A stretch of 64,000 nucleotides of DNA from positions 248,001 through 312,000 of the forward strand of contig NZ_BEWA01000003.1 of the NCBI RefSeq assembly GCF_003112535.1, given 5' to 3'. The position numbers and the translations under genes were made by a program. Below the pieces are notes generated by a model. It had not been told where the DNA came from and did no database searches. It saw nothing but the letters and a program-made list of their open reading frames with translations. Positions 27,482 to 35,531 of this stretch are shown here, piece by piece. Each line of letters begins with the position of its first letter. Positions within the stretch are counted from its first letter, which is position 1. The DNA comes from Streptomyces rishiriensis. Lineage in GTDB: Bacteria > Actinomycetota > Actinomycetes > Streptomycetales > Streptomycetaceae.

Positions 27482-28402
27482 CTAGAAGCTCCCGCGCGCC
27501 CCCAGTTCGGCGGCGTACGGCGGTTCCGCGCCCGCCCGGGAGCAGGTGATCGCCGCGGCGCGCGCCGCGAACCGCAGCAGCTCGTGCCAGCCGGTGGGGC
27601 CCAGAGCCGCCGGCGCGGCCGGGGACAGCGCGTCCCGTGCCGAAAGCCCGTGCAGCAGAGCCGCGTTCACGGTGTCCCCGGCACCGATGGTGTCCACGAC
27701 GTCCACGTGCTCGCCCGGCACCGAGTACACGGCGCCGTCGCGGGTGAACGCGGTCAGTCCGGCGCCGCCCTGGGTGATCACGACGGCCGAGGGGCCTGCG
27801 GACAGCCACTCGTGCGGTGTGCCGCCGAGCCACGCGGCGTCCTCCTCGGAGAGCTTCAGCAGCGACACCGAGGGCAGCCAGCTCTTGAAGCGGGCGCGAT
27901 ACGCGTCGGCGTCCGGTATCAGCCCGGCGCGGATGTTCGGGTCCAGCGCGGTGAACAGGCCCTGCGACGCGGCGGTGCGCATCAACTCCTCGTACGCGCT
28001 CGCGCCCGGCTCCAGCACGAGCGAGCAGGTGCCGAAGGACACCGCGCGGGTCCCCGCGGGCAGCGCGTCCGGGGCCGCGAACAGCCGGTCGGCGGTGCCA
28101 TCGACGTAGAAGGAGTAGGCGGCCGAACCGTTCCCGTCGACAGAGGCGACCGCGAGCGTGGTCGGCTCGGCGCCGCGCTGCACCGCGGACAGGTCCACGC
28201 CGGCTTCCCGCAGCCTGTCCAGCAGCGCCTCTCCGAAGGCGTCCCGCGAGACGCGGGAGGCGAAGGCCGTGGGGGAGCCGAGACGGGCCAGAGCGACCGC
28301 CGTGTTGTACGGCCCGCCGCCGAGCGCCGGCCGCAGCCCCGCGAGGGCGCCCGTCCCCTGCGGCACCAGGTCGATCAGGGCCTCACCGGCGACGACGATC
28401 AC
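27482..28402 (-). CDS. PfkB-family carbohydrate kinase, fructokinase-like
   Basis: 306-aa ribokinase-fold sugar kinase. Opening VIVVAGEALIDLVP, substrate motif ALGGGPYNTAVALARLG, catalytic DTIGAGDTVNAALL with the base aspartate in GAGD. Closest in style to fructokinases; the sugar is not certain. GTG 28402 follows GAGAGG at about 9 nt; upstream codons in the open frame lack family similarity. The stop TAG lies inside the CTAG target of the adjacent IS; reading through the reconstructed empty site also gives GSF-stop, so the protein is unaffected but its downstream region was displaced. Confidence 0.85.
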   Translation of the reverse strand: MIVVAGEALIDLVPQGTGALAGLRPALGGGPYNTAVALARLGSPTAFASRVSRDAFGEALLDRLREAGVDLSAVQRGAEPTTLAVASVDGNGSAAYSFYVDGTADRLFAAPDALPAGTRAVSFGTCSLVLEPGASAYEELMRTAASQGLFTALDPNIRAGLIPDADAYRARFKSWLPSVSLLKLSEEDAAWLGGTPHEWLSAGPSAVVITQGGAGLTAFTRDGAVYSVPGEHVDVVDTIGAGDTVNAALLHGLSARDALSPAAPAALGPTGWHELLRFAARAAAITCSRAGAEPPYAAELGARGSF

Positions 28403-28768
28403 GGGGCGGTTCCTCTCTCTGGCTGTCTGCGACCGCTCGGAGCGCTGCTCTCGGGGCAGCCGCACGACGTGCGGCGGACGAAGGAGCAGGTGAGCCGCCG
28501 GCCGGGAAGTTATCCCATTTCGCAGCCGCGCCCCAAAAGACCGGTGTCGAGCGCCGCCCAGGAGCGCCGGCGGTCGCCGTCACCGCCCAAGGCCCATGAC
28601 GGTCGCCGGAGTCCCGCAGCGGGACGCACACGGTCGCCGGAGTCCGCAGAGGACGCAGACGGTCGCTGGGCCCGGCTGGCAGAGCGGCACGAGCGGTCGG
28701 CTGGGCGCGGGCCGGGCGTGGCGGCGGACGGTCCGCGAAAGCGCGGCCCGCTCACCGACGGCCGGGGG
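28403..28768. other. Intergenic region upstream of the fructokinase-like gene
   Basis: About 366 bases between two minus-strand genes. Apart from the tandem repeats near 28599-28671 I see no gene; the kinase promoter should be near its left end. Confidence 0.5.
28599..28671. repeat. Imperfect tandem repeat with internal hairpins
   Basis: Units start ACGGTCGCCGGAGTCC at 28599 and 28630 and ACGGTCGCTGG at 28659. Each full unit contains a small palindrome: GTCCCG-CAG-CGGGAC (28611-28625) and a shorter GTCC/GGAC version. Confidence 0.55.
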
Positions 28769-29761
28769 TCACTCCCAGTCCCACCCGATGCCCACCATGC
28801 CCGAGCGCACCCGTGGCTCGACGAGGTGCACCGAACGGTGCCGCCCGCTGAGGGGCAGTTCCTGGCGGCCGCCGCGCGGGGCCGCGGCCGAGTGCTGGGT
28901 GAACCGGTGGCAGCGCACGGGCACGGCGAGCTCGTCGAAGCGGACCTGCAGGGCGTACTGCCCGCCCGCCGCGCCGAAGCCGCGGACGTACTCGGTGGAG
29001 GCGCCGCCGGTGCCGTCCTCGACGCCGTAGCGGAAGAGGAAGGTGTCCCCGGCCCTCAGGCGGGTGTCGAAGAGGAGCTCGGCCACGAGCACGCCGGTGC
29101 CGTGGTGGCGCCGGACGCGGCCGGCCCGGCAGTTCTCCAGGGCGTGCACCTTCATCCCCTCCGGTGCGCACCCCGGGTCGCCGTGGTGGACGGCCACGAA
29201 CCGGTCGACGCCGTCACGATGGGCGCGCACGATGTGCTGCGACTCGCGTCCCATCAGCTCGCGGCGCGCGCCGATGCGGACCCGCTCGTGGTGGCCCAGC
29301 GTGTGCAGTCCGCCGTCGAGTGGGCACTCCAGTTCGCCGAGCAGCTGTTCGAGAGCGCCGGAGGCCTGCAGGAGCGAGCGGTAGGAACGTCCCGCGGACC
29401 GGCCGCCGGCCGTGCCGGCCTCCCCGCGGTGCCCCCCGTGTCCGCCGTCCGACTCGGCGAGCAGCCGGATCAGGGACTCGTCCGGCAGCCGCAGGATCTC
29501 CTCCAGCGCGCGTACGGCGCGCAGCGACTCGGGGCGCTGCGGCCGCCGGGCGCCCTGCTGCCAGTAGCTGAGACTGGTCACGCCGACCTTGACCCCGTAG
29601 CGCGACAGGTGGTGCTGGACACGCTGCAACGGCAGTCCACGGGCCGCGATCGCGGCCCGCAGCGCCACGTGGAAGGGCCCGCCCCGCAGGGCCGTGTCCA
29701 GTTCCGCGGTGAGGGCGTCGACGGCGTCGGCGGCGTCCGCGTGCTGTGTGGCGTGCGGCAT
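28769..29761 (-). CDS. Helix-turn-helix (XRE-like) regulatory protein
   Basis: 330 aa. The N-terminus (about 20-95) reads as an XRE-like helix-turn-helix: AAIAARGLPLQRVQHHLSRYGVKVGVTSLSYWQQGARRPQRPESLRAVRALEEILRLP. A glycine-rich linker follows, then a C-terminal beta-rich part (FVAVHHGDPGC, LVAELLFDTRLRAGDTFLFRYGVED, YALQVRFDELAVPVRCHRF) with no recognised enzyme motif, probably a ligand-sensing domain. ATG 29761 has GAGAGG 8 nt upstream. Monocistronic between the kinase and uvrC. Targets unknown. Confidence 0.75.
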   Translation of the reverse strand: MPHATQHADAADAVDALTAELDTALRGGPFHVALRAAIAARGLPLQRVQHHLSRYGVKVGVTSLSYWQQGARRPQRPESLRAVRALEEILRLPDESLIRLLAESDGGHGGHRGEAGTAGGRSAGRSYRSLLQASGALEQLLGELECPLDGGLHTLGHHERVRIGARRELMGRESQHIVRAHRDGVDRFVAVHHGDPGCAPEGMKVHALENCRAGRVRRHHGTGVLVAELLFDTRLRAGDTFLFRYGVEDGTGGASTEYVRGFGAAGGQYALQVRFDELAVPVRCHRFTQHSAAAPRGGRQELPLSGRHRSVHLVEPRVRSGMVGIGWDWE

Positions 29762-30070
29762 GCAGGAGCCTCTCTGTGAATGCTCACGACGGCTGGTCGG
29801 ACCGTACGTGGGGTGGTCGGGGCCCTTACCGGGCCGCCGGAACTCCTTCACATCCGTAGGGCGGCCTTCAGGGCCCCGAGTTCCCCCGCATTGAAGCGTG
29901 TTGACCTAGTCCCGACAACACCTGAGGTCCGAGTGGCACGTGCGGGTGGCCGAGTCCACGCCTGCGGACCCCCGTCCTCCGGATCCCGCTCGTGCGAGGT
30001 CGCGCCGCGGACGCCGGGCGTTGTCCACAGGCCCGCCGGAGTGTCACCCCGCGCCAGTAGGGTGTGAGAC
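29762..30070. other. Intergenic region between the HTH gene and uvrC
   Basis: About 309 bases between divergent genes. The uvrC promoter lies at its right end (30041-30063). Nothing else could be assigned. Confidence 0.5.
30041..30063 (+). promoter_or_regulatory. Degenerate RecA-NDp/PafBC-type promoter of uvrC
   Basis: GTGTCACCC (30041-30049), N8, TAGGGT (30058-30063). It keeps the TGTCA core, the 8-nt spacing and the -10 of the uvrA/uvrB/ogt promoters. The uvrC ATG follows 7 nt later, so this mRNA is probably leaderless too. Confidence 0.6.
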
Positions 30071-32278
30071 ATGGCCGACCCCTCCAGCTACCGCCCCGAG
30101 CCGGGACAGATCCCGGACTCTCCGGGGGTGTACCGATTCCGCGACGAGCACCGCAGGGTGATCTACGTCGGAAAGGCGAAGAGCCTGCGCCAGCGCCTGG
30201 CGAACTACTTCCAGGACCTGGCAGGCCTGCACCCACGCACCCGCACGATGGTCACCACGGCCGCGTCGGTGGAGTGGACGGTGGTGTCCACGGAGGTCGA
30301 GGCGCTCCAGCTGGAGTACTCCTGGATCAAGGAGTACGACCCCCGGTTCAACGTCAAGTACCGCGACGACAAGAGCTACCCCTACCTCGCGGTGACGATG
30401 AACGAGGAGTACCCGCGCGTGCAGGTGATGCGCGGCCACAAGAAGAAGGGCGTCAGGTATTTCGGTCCGTACGCGCACGCGTGGGCGATCCGGGACACCG
30501 TCGACCTGCTCCTGCGCGTCTTCCCCGTGCGCACCTGCTCCGCCGGCGTGTTCAAGAACGCCGCCCGCACCGGCCGCCCCTGCCTGCTCGGCTACATCGG
30601 CAAGTGCTCCGCGCCCTGTGTGGGCCGGATCGCCCCCGACGACCACTGGGAACTGGCCGACGAGTTCTGCGACTTCATGGCCGGCCGCACCGGCACCTAC
30701 CTCCGCCGCCTGGAGAAGCAGATGATGGAGGCGGCCGAGGAGATGGAGTACGAGCGGGCCGCCCGCCTGCGCGACGACATCGAGGCGCTGAAGAAGGCCA
30801 TGGAGAAGAACGCGGTCGTGCTCGCCGACGCGACCGACGCCGACCTGATCGCGGTCGCCGAGGACGAGCTGGAGGCGGCCGTCCAGATCTTCCACGTCCG
30901 CGGCGGGCGCGTGCGCGGTCAGCGCGGCTGGGTCACCGACAAGGTCGAGGACGTCACGACCGGCGCGCTCGTCGAACACGCTCTGCAGCAGCTGTACGGC
31001 GAGGAGCGCGGCGACTCCGTCCCCAAGGAGGTCCTGGTCCCCGCGCTGCCCGACCCGGTGGAGCCGGTGCAGGAGTGGCTCACCGAGCGTCGCGGGTCCA
31101 ACGTGTCGCTGCGCATCCCGCAGCGGGGCGACAAGAAGGACCTGATGGCGACCGTCGCCCGCAACGCGCAGCAGGCGCTCGTCCTGCACAAGACCAGGCG
31201 CGCCTCCGACCTGACCACGCGCTCGCGCGCTCTGGAGGAGATCGCCGAGGCCCTGGACCTGGACAGCGCCCCGCTGCGGATCGAGTGCTACGACATCTCC
31301 CACCTCCAGGGCGACGACGTCGTGGCCTCCATGGTCGTCTTCGAGGACGGTCTGCAGCGCAAGAGCGAGTACCGCCGCTTCCAGATCAAGGGCTTCGAGG
31401 GCCAGGACGACGTCCGCTCCATGCACGAGGTGATCACCCGCCGCTTCCGGCGCTACCTCGCCGAGAAGGAGAGGACGGGCGAGTGGACCGACGGCGCGGG
31501 CGCCCTCGCCGGCGGGACGGGGAAGGCCCCGGACGGCACGGGGACGGCCCTCGACGGGACGCGCACGGCTCTCGGCCGGACCGAGGCGGTTCTCGCCGAC
31601 GGCACGCCCGCGGTCCTCGCCGACGGCACCGCGGCGGTTCTCGCCGACGCCGGCGAAGCGCCCCTCACCAGCAGCCTCAAGGACGACGACGGCCGTCCCA
31701 AGCGCTTCGCCTACCCGCCCCAGCTCGTCGTCGTCGACGGCGGGCAGCCGCAGGTCGCCGCCGCCAGGAGGGCGCTGGACGAGCTGGGCATCGACGACAT
31801 CGCCGTCTGCGGTCTGGCCAAGCGGCTGGAGGAGGTCTGGCTGCCGGACGACGACGATCCGGTCGTCCTGCCGCGCAGCAGCGAGGGCCTCTATCTGCTG
31901 CAGCGCGTCCGCGACGAGGCGCACCGCTTCGCGATCACCTACCAGCGCACCAAGCGGGCCAAGCGCTTCCGTGCCGGCCCGCTGGACGAGGTGCCCGGTC
32001 TCGGCGAGACGCGGAAGCAAGCGCTGATCAAGCATTTCGGCTCGGTGAAGAGGCTGCGCGCCGCCACCGTCGAGCAGATCTGCGAGGTTCCGGGCATAGG
32101 CCGCAAGACGGCGGAGACCATCGCCGCGGCCCTCGCCGAGGCGGCGCCGCCCGCCCCCGCCGTGAACACGGCGACGGGAGAGATCATTGATGATGAGGAA
32201 CCCGACACCACGACGGGTTCCCCCGGAGCCCCCGTGACGTCGGGCGCCCCGGAGGAACGACGGGGGCAGGAGACATGA
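30071..32278 (+). CDS. uvrC: Excinuclease ABC subunit UvrC
   Basis: 735-aa dual-incision nuclease of nucleotide excision repair. N-terminal GIY-YIG domain (GVYRFRDE...[18 protein letters not shown]) for the 3' cut, cysteine cluster CSAGVF...[16 protein letters not shown] domain near 210-245 binding UvrB, RNase H-like domain with catalytic aspartates in CYDISHLQG and VVVDGG for the 5' cut, and C-terminal tandem helix-hairpin-helix ([18 protein letters not shown]). Oddity: about 60 residues of A-D-G-T-L repeats (around 476-534) inserted between the two RNase H aspartates. Its stop overlaps rapZ (ATGA), starting the uvrC-rapZ-yvcK-whiA operon. Confidence 0.97.
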   Translation: MADPSSYRPEPGQIPDSPGVYRFRDEHRRVIYVGKAKSLRQRLANYFQDLAGLHPRTRTMVTTAASVEWTVVSTEVEALQLEYSWIKEYDPRFNVKYRDDKSYPYLAVTMNEEYPRVQVMRGHKKKGVRYFGPYAHAWAIRDTVDLLLRVFPVRTCSAGVFKNAARTGRPCLLGYIGKCSAPCVGRIAPDDHWELADEFCDFMAGRTGTYLRRLEKQMMEAAEEMEYERAARLRDDIEALKKAMEKNAVVLADATDADLIAVAEDELEAAVQIFHVRGGRVRGQRGWVTDKVEDVTTGALVEHALQQLYGEERGDSVPKEVLVPALPDPVEPVQEWLTERRGSNVSLRIPQRGDKKDLMATVARNAQQALVLHKTRRASDLTTRSRALEEIAEALDLDSAPLRIECYDISHLQGDDVVASMVVFEDGLQRKSEYRRFQIKGFEGQDDVRSMHEVITRRFRRYLAEKERTGEWTDGAGALAGGTGKAPDGTGTALDGTRTALGRTEAVLADGTPAVLADGTAAVLADAGEAPLTSSLKDDDGRPKRFAYPPQLVVVDGGQPQVAAARRALDELGIDDIAVCGLAKRLEEVWLPDDDDPVVLPRSSEGLYLLQRVRDEAHRFAITYQRTKRAKRFRAGPLDEVPGLGETRKQALIKHFGSVKRLRAATVEQICEVPGIGRKTAETIAAALAEAAPPAPAVNTATGEIIDDEEPDTTTGSPGAPVTSGAPEERRGQET

Positions 32279-33342
32279 ACGAGCACGACGCACACCCCAC
32301 GGCCCAGCCGGAACAGACGCCCACTACTGTGCCCACAGCCGATTCCCGGCCCGACCCCCAAGGGCCCGGCGAGGCTGCCGCACCGCTCCCCGCGGTCGCC
32401 GGCAGCCCAGGGCAAGAAGCACGCCACGAAGACGGAGCACAGGTGAGTACGGACGTCACGCCGCCCGGGATCCCCGACGCGGCCATCCCCGAGCTGGTGA
32501 TCATCTCCGGCATGTCCGGAGCCGGCCGCTCGACGGCGGCCAAGTGTCTGGAGGACCTCGGCTGGTTCGTGGTCGACAACCTCCCGCCCGCCCTGATCCC
32601 CACCATGGTGGAGCTCGGCGCCCGCTCCCAGGGCAACGTGGCCCGCATCGCGGTCGTCGTCGACGTCCGCGGGCGGCGCTTCTTCGACAACCTCCGCGAT
32701 TCCCTCGCCGACCTCGAGTCGAAGAGCGTCACCCGGCGCATCGTCTTCCTCGAGTCCTCCGACGACGCCCTGGTGCGCCGCTTCGAGTCCGTGCGCCGGC
32801 CGCACCCCCTCCAGGGCGACGGCCGCATCGTCGACGGCATCGCCGCCGAGCGCGAACTCCTGCGCGAGCTGCGCGGAGACGCCGACCTGGTGATCGACAC
32901 CTCCAGCCTGAACGTGCACGAGCTGCGGGCCAAGATGGACGCCCGGTTCGCCGGCGAGGAGGAGCCCGAGCTGCGGGCCACCGTCATGTCGTTCGGCTTC
33001 AAGTACGGCCTGCCGGTCGACGCCGACCTGGTGGTCGACATGCGCTTCCTGCCCAACCCGCACTGGGTCCCGGAACTGCGCCCCTACACCGGCCTCAACG
33101 AGGAGGTCTCCGCGTACGTCCTCAACCAGCCCGGCGCGAAGGAGTTCCTCGACCGGTACGCGGAGCTCCTCCAGCTGGTCGCCGCGGGCTACCGCCGGGA
33201 GGGCAAGCGCTATGTGACCATCGCGGTGGGCTGTACCGGCGGCAAGCACCGCTCGGTGGCCATGTCGGAGAAGCTCGCCGCGCGCCTCGCGGCCGAGGGC
33301 GTGGAGACGGTGGTCGTGCACCGGGACATGGGACGGGAATGA
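32275..33342 (+). CDS. rapZ: RapZ-family nucleotide-binding protein
   Basis: 355 aa. Conserved GMSGAGRS at 79-86 is the P-loop, with arginine (R85) in place of the usual lysine, as commonly seen in actinobacteria. Then [18 protein letters not shown] and the C-terminal [13 protein letters not shown] domain that binds nucleotide-sugars or RNA in relatives. In E. coli RapZ controls amino-sugar synthesis through small RNAs; its role in Streptomyces is unclear. The ATG overlaps the uvrC stop (ATGA). An in-frame GTG at 32443 behind GGAG may be the true start, as the first 56 residues are low-complexity. Confidence 0.92.
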   Translation: MNEHDAHPTAQPEQTPTTVPTADSRPDPQGPGEAAAPLPAVAGSPGQEARHEDGAQVSTDVTPPGIPDAAIPELVIISGMSGAGRSTAAKCLEDLGWFVVDNLPPALIPTMVELGARSQGNVARIAVVVDVRGRRFFDNLRDSLADLESKSVTRRIVFLESSDDALVRRFESVRRPHPLQGDGRIVDGIAAERELLRELRGDADLVIDTSSLNVHELRAKMDARFAGEEEPELRATVMSFGFKYGLPVDADLVVDMRFLPNPHWVPELRPYTGLNEEVSAYVLNQPGAKEFLDRYAELLQLVAAGYRREGKRYVTIAVGCTGGKHRSVAMSEKLAARLAAEGVETVVVHRDMGRE

Positions 33343-34406
33343 CAGGACGTTCTCCACGGCTCGGCCGTCTGCGCAGGACCACGCCCGACGGGCGCGTGAG
33401 CCGGCCGGTCGAGGCCCGCGGCGGCAAACCACGCCGCCGCGGCACCCAGCCCAAGGTCGTCGCCCTGGGCGGCGGCATGGGCCTGTCCGCCTCGCTCACC
33501 GCGCTGCGCCGGATCACCGGCGACCTCACCGGGGTCGTCACGGTGGCCGACGACGGCGGCTCCAGCGGCCGCCTGCGCGACGAGCTGGGCGTGCTGCCCC
33601 CGGGCGACCTGCGCAAGGCGCTGGCCGCGCTGTGCGGCGACGACGACTGGGGCCAGACCTGGGCCCGGGTCATCCAGCACCGCTTCCAGTCGCAGGGCGA
33701 GATCAACGGGCACGCCGTCGGCAACCTGCTGATCGTCGCCCTGTGGGAGCAGCTCGGCGACCACGTCCAGGCGCTGGACCTGGTCGGCAAGCTGCTCGGC
33801 GCGCAGGGGCGGGTGCTGCCCATGTCCGCCGTGCCGCTGGAGCTCCAGGCGCTGGTCAAGGGCCATGATCCGCTGCGGCCGGACGACGTGGACACCGTCC
33901 GCGGGCAGGCGACCGTGGCGCTGACGCGCGGCGAGGTGCAGTCCGTGCACCTGGTGCCGCACGACCCGCCGGCCGTCCCGGAGGCGGTCGACGCCGTCCT
34001 GGACGCCGACTGGGTGGTGCTCGGGCCCGGCTCCTGGTTCTCCTCGGTCATGCCGCATCTGCTGGTGCCCGATCTGCTGGACGCCCTCATGGCGACGAAG
34101 GCGCGCCGGGTGCTCTCGCTGAACCTCGCGCCGCAGCCGGGAGAAACCGATGGCTTCTCCCCGCAGCGTCATTTGGAGGTTTTGGGACGACACGCCCCTA
34201 AACTCGCCCTGGACGTGGTGCTGGCCGACGAGGCCGCCGTGCCCGACCGCGACTCGCTGGCCGAAGCCGCCGAACGGTTCGGGGCGGCGGTCGAACTGGC
34301 GCCGGTGGCCCGGCCCGACGGAACCCCGAGGCACGACCCGGAGCTGTTGGCCGCCGCGTACGACCGTATTTTTCGGATGCATGGAAGGATCGGCCCATGG
34401 CGATGA
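33339..34406 (+). CDS. yvcK: YvcK/CofD-like gluconeogenesis factor
   Basis: 355 aa. Family motifs: [56 protein letters not shown] binds the nucleotide-sugar (UDP-GlcNAc in Bacillus YvcK), then [12 protein letters not shown] and [14 protein letters not shown]. YvcK proteins are needed for growth on gluconeogenic carbon sources and normal wall synthesis. ATG 33339 overlaps the rapZ stop (ATGA); its 3' end overlaps whiA by 10 nt. The first 35 residues are basic and not conserved in the family. Confidence 0.93.
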   Translation: MTGRSPRLGRLRRTTPDGRVSRPVEARGGKPRRRGTQPKVVALGGGMGLSASLTALRRITGDLTGVVTVADDGGSSGRLRDELGVLPPGDLRKALAALCGDDDWGQTWARVIQHRFQSQGEINGHAVGNLLIVALWEQLGDHVQALDLVGKLLGAQGRVLPMSAVPLELQALVKGHDPLRPDDVDTVRGQATVALTRGEVQSVHLVPHDPPAVPEAVDAVLDADWVVLGPGSWFSSVMPHLLVPDLLDALMATKARRVLSLNLAPQPGETDGFSPQRHLEVLGRHAPKLALDVVLADEAAVPDRDSLAEAAERFGAAVELAPVARPDGTPRHDPELLAAAYDRIFRMHGRIGPWR

Positions 34407-35386
34407 CGGCAGCGGTGAAGGACGAGATCTCCCGGCTCCCCGTCACCCGGACCTGCTGCAGAAAGGCGGAGGTCTCCGCCCTTCTGCGGTTCGCCGGCGG
34501 CCTCCACCTGGTGAGCGGGCGCATCGTGATCGAGGCGGAGCTGGACACCGCGATGGCGGCCCGCCGGCTCAAGCGGGACATCCTGGAGATCTTCGGCCAC
34601 GGCTCGGAGCTGATCGTGATGGCCCCCAGCGGCATCCGCCGCGGCTCGCGCTATGTGGTGCGCGTGGTCGCGGGCGGTGACCAGCTGGCCCGGCAGACGG
34701 GTCTCGTGGACGGCCGTGGCCGCCCGATCCGGGGCCTGCCCCCGCAGGTGGTCTCCGGCGCGACCTGTGACGCGGAGGCGGCCTGGCGCGGCGCCTTCCT
34801 GGCGCACGGCTCGCTCACCGAGCCGGGCCGCTCGTCCTCCCTCGAGGTGACCTGCCCCGGCCCGGAGGCCGCGCTCGCGCTGGTCGGCGCGGCACGCCGG
34901 CTGTCCATCGCGGCGAAGGCCCGCGAGGTGCGGGGGGTCGACCGGGTCGTCGTCCGCGACGGCGACGCGATCGGCGCGCTCCTCACCCGGCTGGGCGCGC
35001 ACGAGTCGGTGCTGGCCTGGGAGGAGCGCCGGATGCGCCGCGAGGTGCGTGCCACGGCGAACCGGCTCGCGAACTTCGACGACGCCAATCTGCGCCGCTC
35101 GGCGCGCGCGGCCGTCGCCGCCGGAGCCCGCGTCCAGCGCGCTCTGGAGATCCTCGCGGACGAGGTGCCCGAGCATCTCGCGGCGGCCGGCCGGCTGCGC
35201 ATGGACCACAAGCAGGCCTCCCTGGAGGAGCTGGGCGCGCTCGCCGACCCGCCGCTGACGAAGGACGCGGTCGCCGGCCGGATCCGCCGGCTGCTGGCGA
35301 TGGCCGACAAGCGCGCCTCCGACCTCGGCATCCCGGGCACGGACGCCAACCTCAGCGACGAACTCGCCGACAACCTGGTCGGCTGA
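34397..35386 (+). CDS. whiA: Sporulation transcription factor WhiA
   Basis: 329 aa. N-terminal LAGLIDADG-like domain, beginning [32 protein letters not shown] and containing [24 protein letters not shown], catalytically dead as a homing nuclease; C-terminal helix-turn-helix ([31 protein letters not shown]) that binds GACAC-type sites. In Streptomyces, WhiA acts with WhiB to stop hyphal growth and start septation. Starts inside yvcK (10-nt overlap), so translation is coupled. A strong terminator follows. Confidence 0.97.
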   Translation: MAMTAAVKDEISRLPVTRTCCRKAEVSALLRFAGGLHLVSGRIVIEAELDTAMAARRLKRDILEIFGHGSELIVMAPSGIRRGSRYVVRVVAGGDQLARQTGLVDGRGRPIRGLPPQVVSGATCDAEAAWRGAFLAHGSLTEPGRSSSLEVTCPGPEAALALVGAARRLSIAAKAREVRGVDRVVVRDGDAIGALLTRLGAHESVLAWEERRMRREVRATANRLANFDDANLRRSARAAVAAGARVQRALEILADEVPEHLAAAGRLRMDHKQASLEELGALADPPLTKDAVAGRIRRLLAMADKRASDLGIPGTDANLSDELADNLVG

Positions 35387-35397
35387 CGCTTCTTCAG

Positions 35398-35439
35398 AAC
35401 GCCGGTGGCGTCGCCCGATCGGGCGACGCCACCGGCGTT
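35398..35439 (+). terminator. 42-nt perfect palindrome terminator after whiA
   Basis: Every base from 35398 to 35439 pairs with its mirror (centre GAT|CGG region), giving a very long GC-rich stem followed by TTTTCC. Ends the uvrC-rapZ-yvcK-whiA operon. Confidence 0.9.
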
Positions 35440-35531
35440 TTCCGTGACGTCGAGGCGCTCTTGACTGGATCATGAACTGTCATGAGCCTGGCAGGGTTCG
35501 CTGCTGGGGCGAACTCAGGCAAGGGGGGTTC

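Noticed and set aside
26913..27833. Long minus-strand frame running through the IS right end into the kinase gene
   Set aside because: Crosses the IS boundary and overlaps two supported genes in another frame.
28769..30070. HTH gene considered as regulator of uvrC
   Set aside because: Divergent position only; no operator shared between the two promoters was seen.
30044..32293. Long antisense frame over uvrC
   Set aside because: Mirror of uvrC codon bias; no recognisable domain.
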